DNA of 64,000 nucleotides from Pacificispira spongiicola (GTDB lineage Bacteria > Pseudomonadota > Alphaproteobacteria > UBA8366 > Aestuariispiraceae), in the NCBI RefSeq assembly GCF_012926505.1, contig NZ_JABBNT010000004.1, positions 62,001 to 126,000 on the forward strand. Direction: 5' to 3'. The translations under genes were made by a program, and so were the position numbers. The notes beneath the pieces are model-generated. The model was not told where the DNA came from. It was given only the letters and a program-made list of their open reading frames with translations, and ran no database searches. Shown here piece after piece: positions 54,139 to 62,720 of the stretch (its first letter is position 1; every line of letters begins with the position of its first letter).

Positions 54139-55607
54139 TGCTTCGCCCCTTCCAAAAGTCGCAGTTCCAATGTCCTGTCCCGACCGGCCCGGCCATGCAG
54201 GGTGATCGGCGGCAGGACGGTAGCCTGATCGAAGGCATCGACGATGGCGTCGACACCGTGCGGCGTCACCAGCAGCACGCGGTCGCCGTCGTCCTGCGGT
54301 CGATACAGCCACGCCATTTCGTAATGGTGGTCGATCTTTGCGTCGTGGTTCCAGGCACGCAGGATCAACGGCCGGTCCCGTAAGGCATAGGACAAGCTGG
54401 CCGTGATCATTCTGTCGTCCAACAACAGGACCGATGTGCCGCTGGCCTGCGCCGCTGCCTCAACCTCCCGTGCGACGTCGGTCCAATCGGGAATGGCCTT
54501 GAACGGATCGCGGCCCAATAGGCGGACCGACGCATCGGGCATCACCACAGCGCCGTATAGTAGTAGGGCAACGGCCACATGCAGCGCCACCGACGCCTTG
54601 ATCCAGACCGGTCGGGACATCAAGACATGGACTGTCAGCAAGGTCGCTGCCGGGAAGGCCGTCGCCGCCCAGTTGGCATTGGCGCGCGACATCAGCGACA
54701 GGCCGCAGACCAGTAATAGGATCGGCACCGAAAAGGCGATCAGGAATTTCCGCTCCGCGGTCAATGCGGCGATCCGCTGCCGCGTCCAGGGCAGGCACAG
54801 TATAAAGGCGGCGAACAGGATCGGACCGAACACCCCGAACTGCGATCCCAGAAATTCCCCGAACTTGTCGAAATGCAGGACGATTCCCTGATAGTTCGCA
54901 TTGTCCGCCGTATGACCGACCGTGGCCCAGCCATGAGCCGCATTCCACCAGACATTGGGCAGGATCATCGTGCCGCCCAGGACGAAGCCGACAATGGGCT
55001 TCAAGGCGTTGGTCAGGAGTCCCCGGCGAGCCTCGCGGCTGATCACAAGGTGAAGCGCGGCGCAGAGCAGGAAATAGCTCATCGCGTATTTGGCGTTGAG
55101 GCCCAAGCCGAAGGCGATAGCCAGCACCAGGACATCCGCCCAGCCGCCACCCTTCACCAGCCGGTCCCATTGCAGCAGCGCCAACGCCCAGAAGGTCAGC
55201 AGCAGCGCGTCGGTCGACATCAGCAGGGAAGAGAAGGCCACCGCCGGCAGGGTCATCCAGACGATCCCGGCCCACAAACCGGTGCGGTCGTCGAACAAGC
55301 GTCGGCCCAGCATGGCCAGAACAAGGCCGGTCGCGATCTGGAACAGGCAGGACGGCAGCCGGACGGCCCATTCCGCATTTCCGAACAGCCAAGTCGAAAA
55401 CCCGATGGCCCAAGCGATCAGCGGCGGTTTCGAGTAATACCCGAAATCGATGTCGCGGGACCATGTCCAATACTGCGCCTCATCCCCTTGCAGGGTCAGC
55501 GGCGTTAGCAGCAGGACGCCGATCCGGACGGCCAGCAGGGCTAGTGCCGTGATGAGAAGCGGCTTCCAGAAAAATCCGGATTGGGGGGAGTTGGGGGTGC
55601 TAACCAT
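54135..55607 (-). CDS. GT39-family lipid-linked-sugar glycosyltransferase (ArnT/RgtD-like)
   Basis: A 490-residue membrane enzyme with about ten helices in a GT-C fold. The first loop holds LTLQGDEAQYWTWSRDIDFGYYSKPPLIAW, the Asp-Glu motif of GT39 enzymes of the ArnT type. Such enzymes add a sugar from undecaprenyl or dodecaprenyl phosphate to lipid A or core on the periplasmic side. With the PAP2, LAB_N and GT2 genes it forms a compact modification module. The C-terminal soluble part (HYEMAWLYRPQDDGDRVLLVTPHG) resembles the periplasmic domain of ArnT. It is divergent from the response-regulator gene. Confidence 0.88.
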   Translation of the reverse strand: MVSTPNSPQSGFFWKPLLITALALLAVRIGVLLLTPLTLQGDEAQYWTWSRDIDFGYYSKPPLIAWAIGFSTWLFGNAEWAVRLPSCLFQIATGLVLAMLGRRLFDDRTGLWAGIVWMTLPAVAFSSLLMSTDALLLTFWALALLQWDRLVKGGGWADVLVLAIAFGLGLNAKYAMSYFLLCAALHLVISREARRGLLTNALKPIVGFVLGGTMILPNVWWNAAHGWATVGHTADNANYQGIVLHFDKFGEFLGSQFGVFGPILFAAFILCLPWTRQRIAALTAERKFLIAFSVPILLLVCGLSLMSRANANWAATAFPAATLLTVHVLMSRPVWIKASVALHVAVALLLYGAVVMPDASVRLLGRDPFKAIPDWTDVAREVEAAAQASGTSVLLLDDRMITASLSYALRDRPLILRAWNHDAKIDHHYEMAWLYRPQDDGDRVLLVTPHGVDAIVDAFDQATVLPPITLHGRAGRDRTLELRLLEGAKQ

Positions 55608-55707
55608 GCCCGTCGCCGTTCGATGAATGACGGTTCAGGGCCTACACCATTCGACGCCGATTACCAAGCATCCTCACGGAACGATTTTTTTGCGGCGCGG
55701 CGCTGTC

Positions 55708-55713
55708 TATACT
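55708..55713 (+). promoter_or_regulatory. -10 element placing the response regulator on a near-leaderless mRNA
   Basis: TATACT at 55708-55713 ends six bases before the ATG ATG start, so transcription would begin at or next to the first codon. The expected -35 region is a T-run rather than a TTGACA. If used, the mRNA would lack a Shine-Dalgarno sequence, and none is visible. Confidence 0.4.
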
Positions 55714-55719
55714 GATCGG

Positions 55720-56409
55720 ATGATGGACGACACGCATATCCTCGTGGTGGATGACGACGCGCGCCTGCGGACGCTGCTGCGCGATTATCTGACGCGCGAG
55801 GGATTCCGGGTCACCCAGGCGGAAGACGCCGCCGATGCGCGTCAGAAAATGTCGGGCATGGTGTTCGACCTTATGATCCTGGACGTGATGATGCCGGGGG
55901 AAAGCGGCTATGAATTGGCGCGGTCCGTCCGGAGTGAAACCGGCGTGCCGATCCTGATGCTGACCGCGATGGGGGAAACGGGGGACCGCATTCAGGGGTT
56001 GGAGGCGGGGGCCGACGACTATCTGCCGAAGCCGTTCGAACCGCGTGAGCTGGTCCTGCGCATTCATTCGATTTTGCGCCGCGTGCCCGCGCCGGAAGAA
56101 CCCAAACGGTCCGCCGTGATCAAGCTGGGCGGCCTGATTTTCGATCTGGGCCGCGAATTATTGCTACAAGACGATGTGCCGATCCGGCTGACGACGACGG
56201 AAACCGCCCTGTTGAAACTGTTGGGTGGGGAGCCGGGTCGGATCATGAGCCGCGAGGAACTGACCCGCGTGCTGGAAATCGACGGTGGCGACCGCGCGGT
56301 CGACGTTCAGATGACGCGCCTGCGCCGGAAGGTCGAACCCGATCCGAAACTGCCGCGTTACCTGCAAACCGTCCGCGGGCGCGGCTATGTTTTGAGGCCC
56401 GACGGATGA
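55720..56409 (+). CDS. OmpR-family response regulator (PetR-like)
   Basis: A 229-residue two-domain regulator. The receiver has the acidic pair in LVVDDDARLRTLL and phospho-acceptor Asp55 in LMILDVMMPGESG, with the Lys in LPKPFEPREL. The C-terminal winged helix is OmpR/PhoB type (RLTTTETALLKLLGGEPGRIMSREELTRVLEIDGGDRAVDVQMTRLRRKVEPDPKLPRYLQTVRGRGYVL). A longer frame from 55627 is unsupported. The stop overlaps the kinase start (ATGA). Relation to PetR is suggested by the MarR (PetP-like) gene nearby. Confidence 0.93.
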   Translation: MMDDTHILVVDDDARLRTLLRDYLTREGFRVTQAEDAADARQKMSGMVFDLMILDVMMPGESGYELARSVRSETGVPILMLTAMGETGDRIQGLEAGADDYLPKPFEPRELVLRIHSILRRVPAPEEPKRSAVIKLGGLIFDLGRELLLQDDVPIRLTTTETALLKLLGGEPGRIMSREELTRVLEIDGGDRAVDVQMTRLRRKVEPDPKLPRYLQTVRGRGYVLRPDG

Positions 56410-57791
56410 GCCAATCCGGTGTGAGCCGCTCCGGTAAGAGCCCTTCAGGTCTGGGGCCGATCGGGTCGACCTTCCGGTCGATCCGTCTCGCGATCAAAAG
56501 CGTGTTGCCGAAAACGCTGTTTGGTCGGGCCTTGATGATCATCGTTATGCCGCTGGTTCTGTTGCAGCTTGTCTCCGCCTGGATTTTCTATGACAGGCAT
56601 TGGGATACGGTGACATGGCGCTTGGCGACCGGCGTGGCCGGGGATATCGCCAATACGATCGAACAATTGCGCCGTCATCCCGATGAAAAAGATGCGATCC
56701 TGCTGACCGTGAAACAGAATATGGAACTGGACGCAGTTCTGTATCCCGGCGAAATCCTGGCCAACGAACAACAGGAAATCAGCGGTCTTCTGGACACCTT
56801 GCTGGCCCGTGCGATGGACGAACGGGTGAAGCGGCCCTTCGTGATCGACAGTTCCTCTTTCCGTAAACAGATCGTTCTGAACGTCCAATTGAAGGACGCG
56901 GTGCTGACCGTTGTCGTGCCCGGAAACCGGCTGTTCAGTTCCAGCACCTATATCTTCATTTTATGGATGGTGGGGACGTCCCTTGTCCTGTTTGCGATCG
57001 CGTCGATCTTCATGCGCAATCAGGTTCGTCCGATCCGGCGGCTGGCCCGGGCGGTGGAAAGTTTCGGCAAGGGCCGGGAACCGGAAAAGGACTTCAAGCC
57101 CGAAGGTGCATTGGAAGTCCGACAGGCCGCCCATGCCTTCAATTTGATGTCGGAACGAATCCGCCGTCAGATCCGGCAGCGCACGGATATGCTTTCAGGC
57201 GTTAGTCACGACCTGCGCACGCCGTTGACCCGGATGAAACTGCAACTCGCGATGCTGGGCGATTGGCCGGAAGCGGCGGAATTGGGCGCGAATGTCGTCG
57301 AGATGGAAAAGATGATCCAGGATTATCTGACCTTCGCGCGCGGTGAGGGTGGCGAGAAATCCGTCGAATGCGACTTGTCGGAGCTTGTGTCGGATCTTGC
57401 TTCGAAATGGCAGGCCGGTGGCATCGCGATCGACTGCCATGTTGAAGGGAAGATCGTCACCTGGCTGAAGCCGAACGCCTTCCGGCGCTGTATCGACAAT
57501 CTGATCGCCAATGCGTCGCGCTATGGCACCCAGGTTTGGGTCCAGGCCGGTCGCCGTGGGGCGTCCATCGAGGTCTTGGTGGACGACAACGGCCCCGGCA
57601 TTCCTGAGGAAGAGCGCGAAGATGCCTTCCGACCCTTCTATCGCCTGGACCGGTCCCGCAATCCGATGACCGGCGGCACCGGGTTGGGTTTGTCCATCAG
57701 CCGCGATGTGGCGCGGACCCATGGCGGCGACATCATCCTGGAAGATTCCCCGCATGGCGGCTTGCGGGCGCGGGTACGCCTGCCGTCGTGA
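56406..57791 (+). CDS. EnvZ-type sensor histidine kinase
   Basis: A 461-residue kinase: membrane helix at about 35-58, a roughly 110-residue periplasmic sensor, second helix at about 180-202, then HAMP (NQVRPIRRLARAVESFGKGRE). The phospho-acceptor is His268 in SGVSHDLRTPLTRMKLQ, and ATPase motifs are IDNLIANASRYG, DDNGPGIPEEERE and GGTGLGLSISRD. It is coupled to the OmpR-type regulator by an ATGA overlap and forms a classic two-component pair. The signal is unknown; the neighbouring envelope-modification genes suggest, but do not prove, an envelope role. Confidence 0.94.
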   Translation: MSQSGVSRSGKSPSGLGPIGSTFRSIRLAIKSVLPKTLFGRALMIIVMPLVLLQLVSAWIFYDRHWDTVTWRLATGVAGDIANTIEQLRRHPDEKDAILLTVKQNMELDAVLYPGEILANEQQEISGLLDTLLARAMDERVKRPFVIDSSSFRKQIVLNVQLKDAVLTVVVPGNRLFSSSTYIFILWMVGTSLVLFAIASIFMRNQVRPIRRLARAVESFGKGREPEKDFKPEGALEVRQAAHAFNLMSERIRRQIRQRTDMLSGVSHDLRTPLTRMKLQLAMLGDWPEAAELGANVVEMEKMIQDYLTFARGEGGEKSVECDLSELVSDLASKWQAGGIAIDCHVEGKIVTWLKPNAFRRCIDNLIANASRYGTQVWVQAGRRGASIEVLVDDNGPGIPEEEREDAFRPFYRLDRSRNPMTGGTGLGLSISRDVARTHGGDIILEDSPHGGLRARVRLPS

Positions 57792-57813
57792 CCCTGCCGT
57801 AGCAGTAGGGAAA

Positions 57814-58782
57814 CTAGTTTTTCTGCTTTTTCGATTCGTAGGTCGAAACGGCGCTGGAAATCTGCGACGCGATATCGACGGCGGAATCGTGCGGGTTGAA
57901 GGCCGCGACAATCGCCTCCGACAGCGGTTTCAGTAGGCTGATATCCTTTTCGTCGGGCAATGTGATGGCGTCGCTGATGGACGACGCGACCCGGATCATG
58001 GTGCTGCACAGGCTGCTGACATGTTCGTATTCCGTCCCCTTCATTCGCTCGCCCGTATCGCGGGACACCTGAATCAGGCGGTCGACGGACTGGATACGCT
58101 CGTCGGTAACTTCCATTTTCGCGAATTCCGGCAGTAGCAGATTGACCAGAAATCCGATCTGGAAGGCGTTGCGTTTCAGTCGTTGATCGTTGATATCGCG
58201 CTGCGCTTCCTGGATCAGCGAGTCAATATTGCCGCGGTTGATCGGTTCGCCCTTCACCTTCGCCCGCAGCGTGTTCGGAACCTCGATCGTCGGGATATTG
58301 CTCTCGCGCTCCAGATCCTTGCGGCGGTCGGGACCGATATAATCGCTGGTCACGACGAAGGGTTTGCGGTTGTTCACCAGCGCCCGGATGCGATCAAACA
58401 GTTGGGCCGGGCTAAGCGGTTTGACCAGCATGTCGTCGGTACCGGATGAGGCGACCCGCTGCACCAATTCGCGTGTCGGCTCCCAGATCGTCACGATCAC
58501 CGGAATGAAGGGATTCTTGCCCAATCGGTTGTGCCGCACTTCGGTGATCAGCGCGTCGGCCTCGCCCTCGTCCATCTCCGAATCGATCAACAGCAGATCC
58601 GGCTCGCCCTTGGCCAAGGCCTCGCGAACAGGATCGGCCTTGTCGAAGTCACGGACATCACTGAAGCCTTCGCGGTTCAGGGCCGCGCGCAGGGCATGAC
58701 GCAATCCGGCTTCCGGTTCACCGAACAGGATTGAAACGTTTTTTGCCGAACTGGGCTTTTGCTGGGTGCCGGAAGCGCTCAT
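57814..58782 (-). CDS. Receiver-domain protein with uncharacterised helical output
   Basis: A 322-residue protein. The receiver (residues 15-135) has the phospho-acceptor Asp in LLLIDSEMDEGEADALI and the Lys in MLVKPLSPAQLFDRI. A linker with YIGPDRRKD, common in this alphaproteobacterial group, leads to a helical domain of about 150 residues with no DNA-binding or enzymatic motif I recognise. It may act through protein contacts. It converges on the EnvZ-type kinase gene (22-bp gap) but is unlikely to be its direct partner, since that kinase already has an OmpR-type regulator. Confidence 0.85.
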   Translation of the reverse strand: MSASGTQQKPSSAKNVSILFGEPEAGLRHALRAALNREGFSDVRDFDKADPVREALAKGEPDLLLIDSEMDEGEADALITEVRHNRLGKNPFIPVIVTIWEPTRELVQRVASSGTDDMLVKPLSPAQLFDRIRALVNNRKPFVVTSDYIGPDRRKDLERESNIPTIEVPNTLRAKVKGEPINRGNIDSLIQEAQRDINDQRLKRNAFQIGFLVNLLLPEFAKMEVTDERIQSVDRLIQVSRDTGERMKGTEYEHVSSLCSTMIRVASSISDAITLPDEKDISLLKPLSEAIVAAFNPHDSAVDIASQISSAVSTYESKKQKN

Positions 58783-58918
58783 CGCATGGGTTATTCCATA
58801 GTTTCGGGCATGAATGCAATCGATGCCTGGAAATGTTTGTTAACGACCTGCGGCGCGATCCGTCCGGCCCCCCAACTCAATGGTAGACCATTTCGGGGAC
58901 AATGGGCATAGTCCAGCC

Positions 58919-60685
58919 ATGCGATTGATCGGAAAAATTCTGCTGTGGTTGTGCGCCGGGACCGGTGCGCTTGTTCTTGTTACGGTTCTCGCCGTGGTTG
59001 CGTTCACCGCATCGGTGCGCGATCGCGCCCCGGATTTGCCGGATAGCGCGGTTCTGACCATGGACTGGAACGGGACGATCCCGGAATATTACGCGACGAA
59101 GCCGTTGTTCGAACCGGTGCCGCCCGCAACCCTACTGGAAACCGTGCAGACGATAGAGGCCGCCGCCGCCGCACCGGAAATCAAGGCAATCGCCGTTTAT
59201 CTCGGCGAGGAACCTCTCGGCTTCGCCCGGGCGGAAGAATTGGCGGATGCGATCCGTCGCTTCCGGGCGTCGGGTAAGAAAGCCTATGCCTATTCCTACG
59301 ACCTCGCCGCACTGGGCGACGGAACGCCGGAGGTCATGCTGGCCGCCGCCTTCGATAAGGTCTGGATGCAGCCGTCGGGCATGGTCGGGCTGACCGGTGT
59401 AGCGCTGGAAGTCCCGTATTTCGCGGACGGTCTGGATGAGTTGGGAGTCGAGGCGGAATTCGAACAACGCCATGAATTTAAGGGCGGTGCGGACCCGATG
59501 ACCCGTGCGGGGATGTCCGAACCGGTCCGGCAGTCCCTGACCGATCTTGCGCAAGGCATGCTGAATACGGCGGTCCGGTCCATCGCGGCGGATCGCGGTT
59601 TGCGCGACGATGTGGTGCGCCGTCTTGTCGATACCGGCCCTTTCCTGGCCGAAGAGGCCGTGTCGGTCGGTCTAATTGATCGGCTGGACTATGCTGGGGC
59701 GTTCGAGTCCTGGGTGGATGAACAGGTCGGCGGTATGCCGGACTGGGTTGAGGTGCCCTTGGTTCGCGCGGCCCTGGCGGATCGGCAGGATCAACCGGCG
59801 GAGGCCCATGTCGCGGTCCTGTTCGGGATCGGCCCAATCGGCGTCGATGGGTCCGACCCGTTCGGCGAGACCGGATTCGATGCGACCGGCCTGACCTTGG
59901 AACTGGAAGATATTGCGGCCAACGGCGGCTACGACGCCGTGCTGTTGCGCGTCGACAGTCCCGGCGGTGCTTATGGTCCGTCGGACGAGGTCTGGAACGC
60001 CGTGCAGATGGTTCGGGATGCGGGCATTCCGGTGGTGGTCAGCATGGGCGACATGGCGGCCAGCGGCGGCTATTTCGTCAGTGTCGCGGCGGATCATATC
60101 GTTGCGCGGGAATCGACGATTACCGGGTCCATCGGTGTCTATGGCGGCAAGTTCAACGCGAATGCGCTGTGGGACAAGCTGGGCGTGAACTGGGAACAGA
60201 TCGCCGTCGGTCGCAATGCCGGGATGTGGAGTATGAATCGGCCCTTCGACGCGGACGAAAAGGAACGCTTCGCGCGGTCCATCGACTTCGTTTACACCGA
60301 TTTCACCAGCAAGGTCGCCGCGGCGCGCGGCCTTGACGCGGCGGCCCTGGATGCGGCCGCGCGTGGGCGTGTTTGGACTGGGGCGGCGGCGAAGGACGTC
60401 GGCCTGGTCGACGAATTGGGCGGTTACGATACGGCGTTGAATGCGGTTCGGCGTCTTTTGACCCTGGATACGACTGCGGCCTTGGAACTGAAGATCCTGC
60501 CGGAACCGGCCTCCCCCTGGGACGCCCTGATGGAGGCTGCCCGATCCGGCGATTTTTCGCCCTATCTGATGGACAAGACAGCGGCGGGCATCGTGGCGGG
60601 TCTGGAAAAGAAAGTGGGGGGGATCGGGCTTCTGACCGCGCCTCGCGGCATGCTCAGCGCTCCGCCGGTTCGGGTCGTGCGGTAA
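58919..60685 (+). CDS. sppA: Signal peptide peptidase SppA, long (67K) type
   Basis: A 588-residue membrane-anchored protease that degrades cleaved signal peptides. One N-terminal membrane helix (ILLWLCAGTGALVLVTVLAVVAF) precedes two ClpP-like halves. The catalytic Lys188 is in EFKGGADPMTR of the first half and the Ser382 nucleophile in MAASGGYFVS of the second, as in E. coli SppA. STITGSIGVYGGKFN is also conserved. The 58919 start lacks a clear ribosome-binding site; a longer frame from 58880 adds 13 residues of uncertain status. Confidence 0.93.
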   Translation: MRLIGKILLWLCAGTGALVLVTVLAVVAFTASVRDRAPDLPDSAVLTMDWNGTIPEYYATKPLFEPVPPATLLETVQTIEAAAAAPEIKAIAVYLGEEPLGFARAEELADAIRRFRASGKKAYAYSYDLAALGDGTPEVMLAAAFDKVWMQPSGMVGLTGVALEVPYFADGLDELGVEAEFEQRHEFKGGADPMTRAGMSEPVRQSLTDLAQGMLNTAVRSIAADRGLRDDVVRRLVDTGPFLAEEAVSVGLIDRLDYAGAFESWVDEQVGGMPDWVEVPLVRAALADRQDQPAEAHVAVLFGIGPIGVDGSDPFGETGFDATGLTLELEDIAANGGYDAVLLRVDSPGGAYGPSDEVWNAVQMVRDAGIPVVVSMGDMAASGGYFVSVAADHIVARESTITGSIGVYGGKFNANALWDKLGVNWEQIAVGRNAGMWSMNRPFDADEKERFARSIDFVYTDFTSKVAAARGLDAAALDAAARGRVWTGAAAKDVGLVDELGGYDTALNAVRRLLTLDTTAALELKILPEPASPWDALMEAARSGDFSPYLMDKTAAGIVAGLEKKVGGIGLLTAPRGMLSAPPVRVVR

Positions 60686-60692
60686 CCGTCCG

Positions 60693-61469
60693 TCAGCCGG
60701 GTTTCCGACCGAAAAGATGCGTCGGGCGCAACGCGCCCTCGTCTACCGCGCGTTGCCTTAAGGTATAGCTTTCGACGCGGTTTTCCGCGCCGTCCCGGCC
60801 GATGGCGGCGACCAGACGGTCGAAGCCGTCGCCGGTTACCATGGCGGCCTCGTTCTCGATTTCCTTATGATACCAGGCATGCCGGTCGTTCACGCGGACA
60901 TCGGAAAATCCGGCGGCGGTCAGCGCCTTTTCGGTCATGGCGGGGGTGAAAAAAGCCGCATCCAACCCCATTGCCGCGCCCCATTCCACCAAGATGTCGG
61001 GGACGGTCCTGTCATCCGCCCCGCCGCGCAGCCAATCGCTGGCGACGAACAGCCCGCCCGGTTTCAACACGCGTAGGATTTCGGCGTAAATTCCAGCCTT
61101 GTCCGGGATGTGCAGCATCGCGTCTTTGCTGAATACCGCGTCGATGGACGCATCTTCCAACGGTAGGGGCCCTGGCGTGACCAGCCGGATATCGATCCGA
61201 TCGGTCAGGCCTTCGCGTGCCACACGGGCTTTCGCGTGATCCACCAGTTGCGGTTCCACATCGATGCCGATGACATGTTTCGCCCCATGCTCCCGGACCA
61301 ACAGGCAATCGATGCCACCGACACCGCAGCCGATATCCAGAACCGACAGGCCGGACAGGTCGACCCCGGTCAGCATCGTCGCGACTTCCGCCGGACCGCC
61401 CGGCGACAGGAACCCGTCGCCCCAGATGGCCTGCAATGCGGTGATGAAGGATTCCGGATAGTGCAGCAT
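60693..61469 (-). CDS. Class I SAM-dependent methyltransferase
   Basis: A 258-residue methyltransferase: motif I is VLDIGCGVGGIDCLLVREHGAKHVIGIDVEP, with DAVFSKDAMLHIPDKAGIYAEILRVLKPGGLFVASDWL as motifs II-III. The style resembles phosphoethanolamine or sterol-type small-molecule methyltransferases (Methyltransf_11/25). The N-terminal YPESFITALQAIWGDGFLSPGG is seen in that group. A strong GAGGAGGGGAGC precedes the ATG. The substrate cannot be identified; the gene stands alone between sppA (convergent, 7-bp gap) and azlD. Confidence 0.85.
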   Translation of the reverse strand: MLHYPESFITALQAIWGDGFLSPGGPAEVATMLTGVDLSGLSVLDIGCGVGGIDCLLVREHGAKHVIGIDVEPQLVDHAKARVAREGLTDRIDIRLVTPGPLPLEDASIDAVFSKDAMLHIPDKAGIYAEILRVLKPGGLFVASDWLRGGADDRTVPDILVEWGAAMGLDAAFFTPAMTEKALTAAGFSDVRVNDRHAWYHKEIENEAAMVTGDGFDRLVAAIGRDGAENRVESYTLRQRAVDEGALRPTHLFGRKPG

Positions 61470-61490
61470 GCTCCCCTCCTCGATCGTTCT

Positions 61491-61823
61491 TTAAAGTCCG
61501 GCGGCGACGATCCCCGCATAGGCGCCGACACCGCCGAGCAACCCGAGCGGCACGGATTTGCGCGTCAGGAACCAGGTCACGAATCCGACCAGGAAGGCCG
61601 CCGCGCGCCAGCCCATGGATACCAGATCGATATCGCCGCCGGGCATCAACAATACCCGCGCCATCAATCCGGCGACCATGGCATAGGCAACGCAGCCGAT
61701 CCAGACGAACAGGGGGCTGTCGGCCCGCACTCGGCTGGCGATGGTGACACCCAGAAAGCGCCAGACGAATGTGCCCAATGCGCCGATGACGATGGCGGAC
61801 CAGAGTGCCGGGTCATCGGTCAT
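61491..61823 (-). CDS. azlD: AzlD-family small subunit of a branched-chain amino acid exporter
   Basis: A 110-residue protein with about four membrane helices (IVIGALGTFVWRFLGVTIASRV, WIGCVAYAMVAGLMARVLLMPGG). AzlD pairs with AzlC to export branched-chain amino acids or analogues. The ATG at 61823 overlaps the azlC stop (ATGA); a longer frame lies inside azlC and is rejected. The loop FLTRKSVPLGLLGGVGAYA near the end is typical. Confidence 0.88.
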   Translation of the reverse strand: MTDDPALWSAIVIGALGTFVWRFLGVTIASRVRADSPLFVWIGCVAYAMVAGLMARVLLMPGGDIDLVSMGWRAAAFLVGFVTWFLTRKSVPLGLLGGVGAYAGIVAAGL

Positions 61824-62566
61824 TGGTCTGTATCCCGCTCGGGGAACAATTTGGGCGATATCAGGAAGGCGATCGTTCCTCCGACAAGTCCGGCCGCGAT
61901 GACCGCCCAATCCCCAAGCGTTGGGAACAGACCGACCCCGATCGCGACGCCGAACGCGACGGACAGCCTGTTGATCCATTGCCGCGCGCCGGAAATCAGC
62001 AACAGCAGATACAGCGGCGTCATGAAGATCGTCACGGTCAGCACGGCCGGCGGCACGACCCGGCCCAGTTCATGGCCCGTTGCGGTGCCGATCAAACCGG
62101 CCATGAACAGCGTCAATGCGAAACCGATGTAATAGGTCACCCGCTGCGGTGGAGGGACATGATCCGCGCGGGTCATCATCTGTACCCAGCACGTGATCGC
62201 CATGGCCTGCATTAACGCCAGCCGCCCCAGATATGGGATGCGCCGGTTACCCAGAACGGCGGACAGGCCCGTCACCGCCATGGGCAGCATGCGCAGATTG
62301 GCCAAGGCCACGGCGACGAAGACCGCAACCAGCCCACCGCCGCCGGAATGGATTTCGATCAGCGCGACCTGACCGGCGATGCCCCAGACCAACCCGGTGA
62401 TCCCGACCGCCGGTAATAGCTCCAGCCCGGCATCCTGACACATCGCCCCGAACCCGACCATGGTCAGTCCCAGGCCCAGTGCCGGAACGCCGATACAGTC
62501 CCGCATCCCGGACAGGAAGGGGTGGGGCAAGGGAGAGGGGGCGGTCGTCGGGATACTGTCAGCCAT
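61820..62566 (-). CDS. azlC: AzlC-family branched-chain amino acid exporter
   Basis: A 248-residue membrane protein with about six to seven helices. The family N-terminus FLSGMRDCIGVPALGLGLTMVGFGAMCQDAGL, with SNLRMLP-like ALANLRMLPMAVTGLSAVLGN in the middle, is clear. It is translationally coupled to azlD. The promoter must lie in the 97 bp between azlC and the odhB terminator. Confidence 0.9.
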   Translation of the reverse strand: MADSIPTTAPSPLPHPFLSGMRDCIGVPALGLGLTMVGFGAMCQDAGLELLPAVGITGLVWGIAGQVALIEIHSGGGGLVAVFVAVALANLRMLPMAVTGLSAVLGNRRIPYLGRLALMQAMAITCWVQMMTRADHVPPPQRVTYYIGFALTLFMAGLIGTATGHELGRVVPPAVLTVTIFMTPLYLLLLISGARQWINRLSVAFGVAIGVGLFPTLGDWAVIAAGLVGGTIAFLISPKLFPERDTDQ

Positions 62567-62663
62567 AAGAAGGGAAATGCGCCTTTCTGTGACCTTAGCT
62601 TGCCTTGTTCACACGAACCCTTCAATCCGAGCCTGGGATTAAACACCAGTGCCTTACGGTATG

Positions 62664-62699
62664 AAAAAAACGAAAGAGGCCCCGCGATAGGGGCCTCTT
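62664..62699 (-). terminator. Intrinsic terminator after odhB
   Basis: A perfect 10-bp stem AAGAGGCCCC/GGGGCCTCTT (62674-62683 and 62690-62699) with a 6-nt loop is followed on the minus strand by TCG and seven U residues (A-run 62664-62670), 22 bases past the odhB stop. Confidence 0.92.
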
Positions 62700-62720
62700 C
62701 CAAATCCCGTGGGAAACCGA

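Noticed and set aside
53326-54312. Longer PAP2 start at 54312
   Set aside because: The extension is Arg-rich, lies inside the GT39 gene and lacks family sequence. The ATG at 54138 overlaps the GT39 stop and has a good ribosome-binding site.
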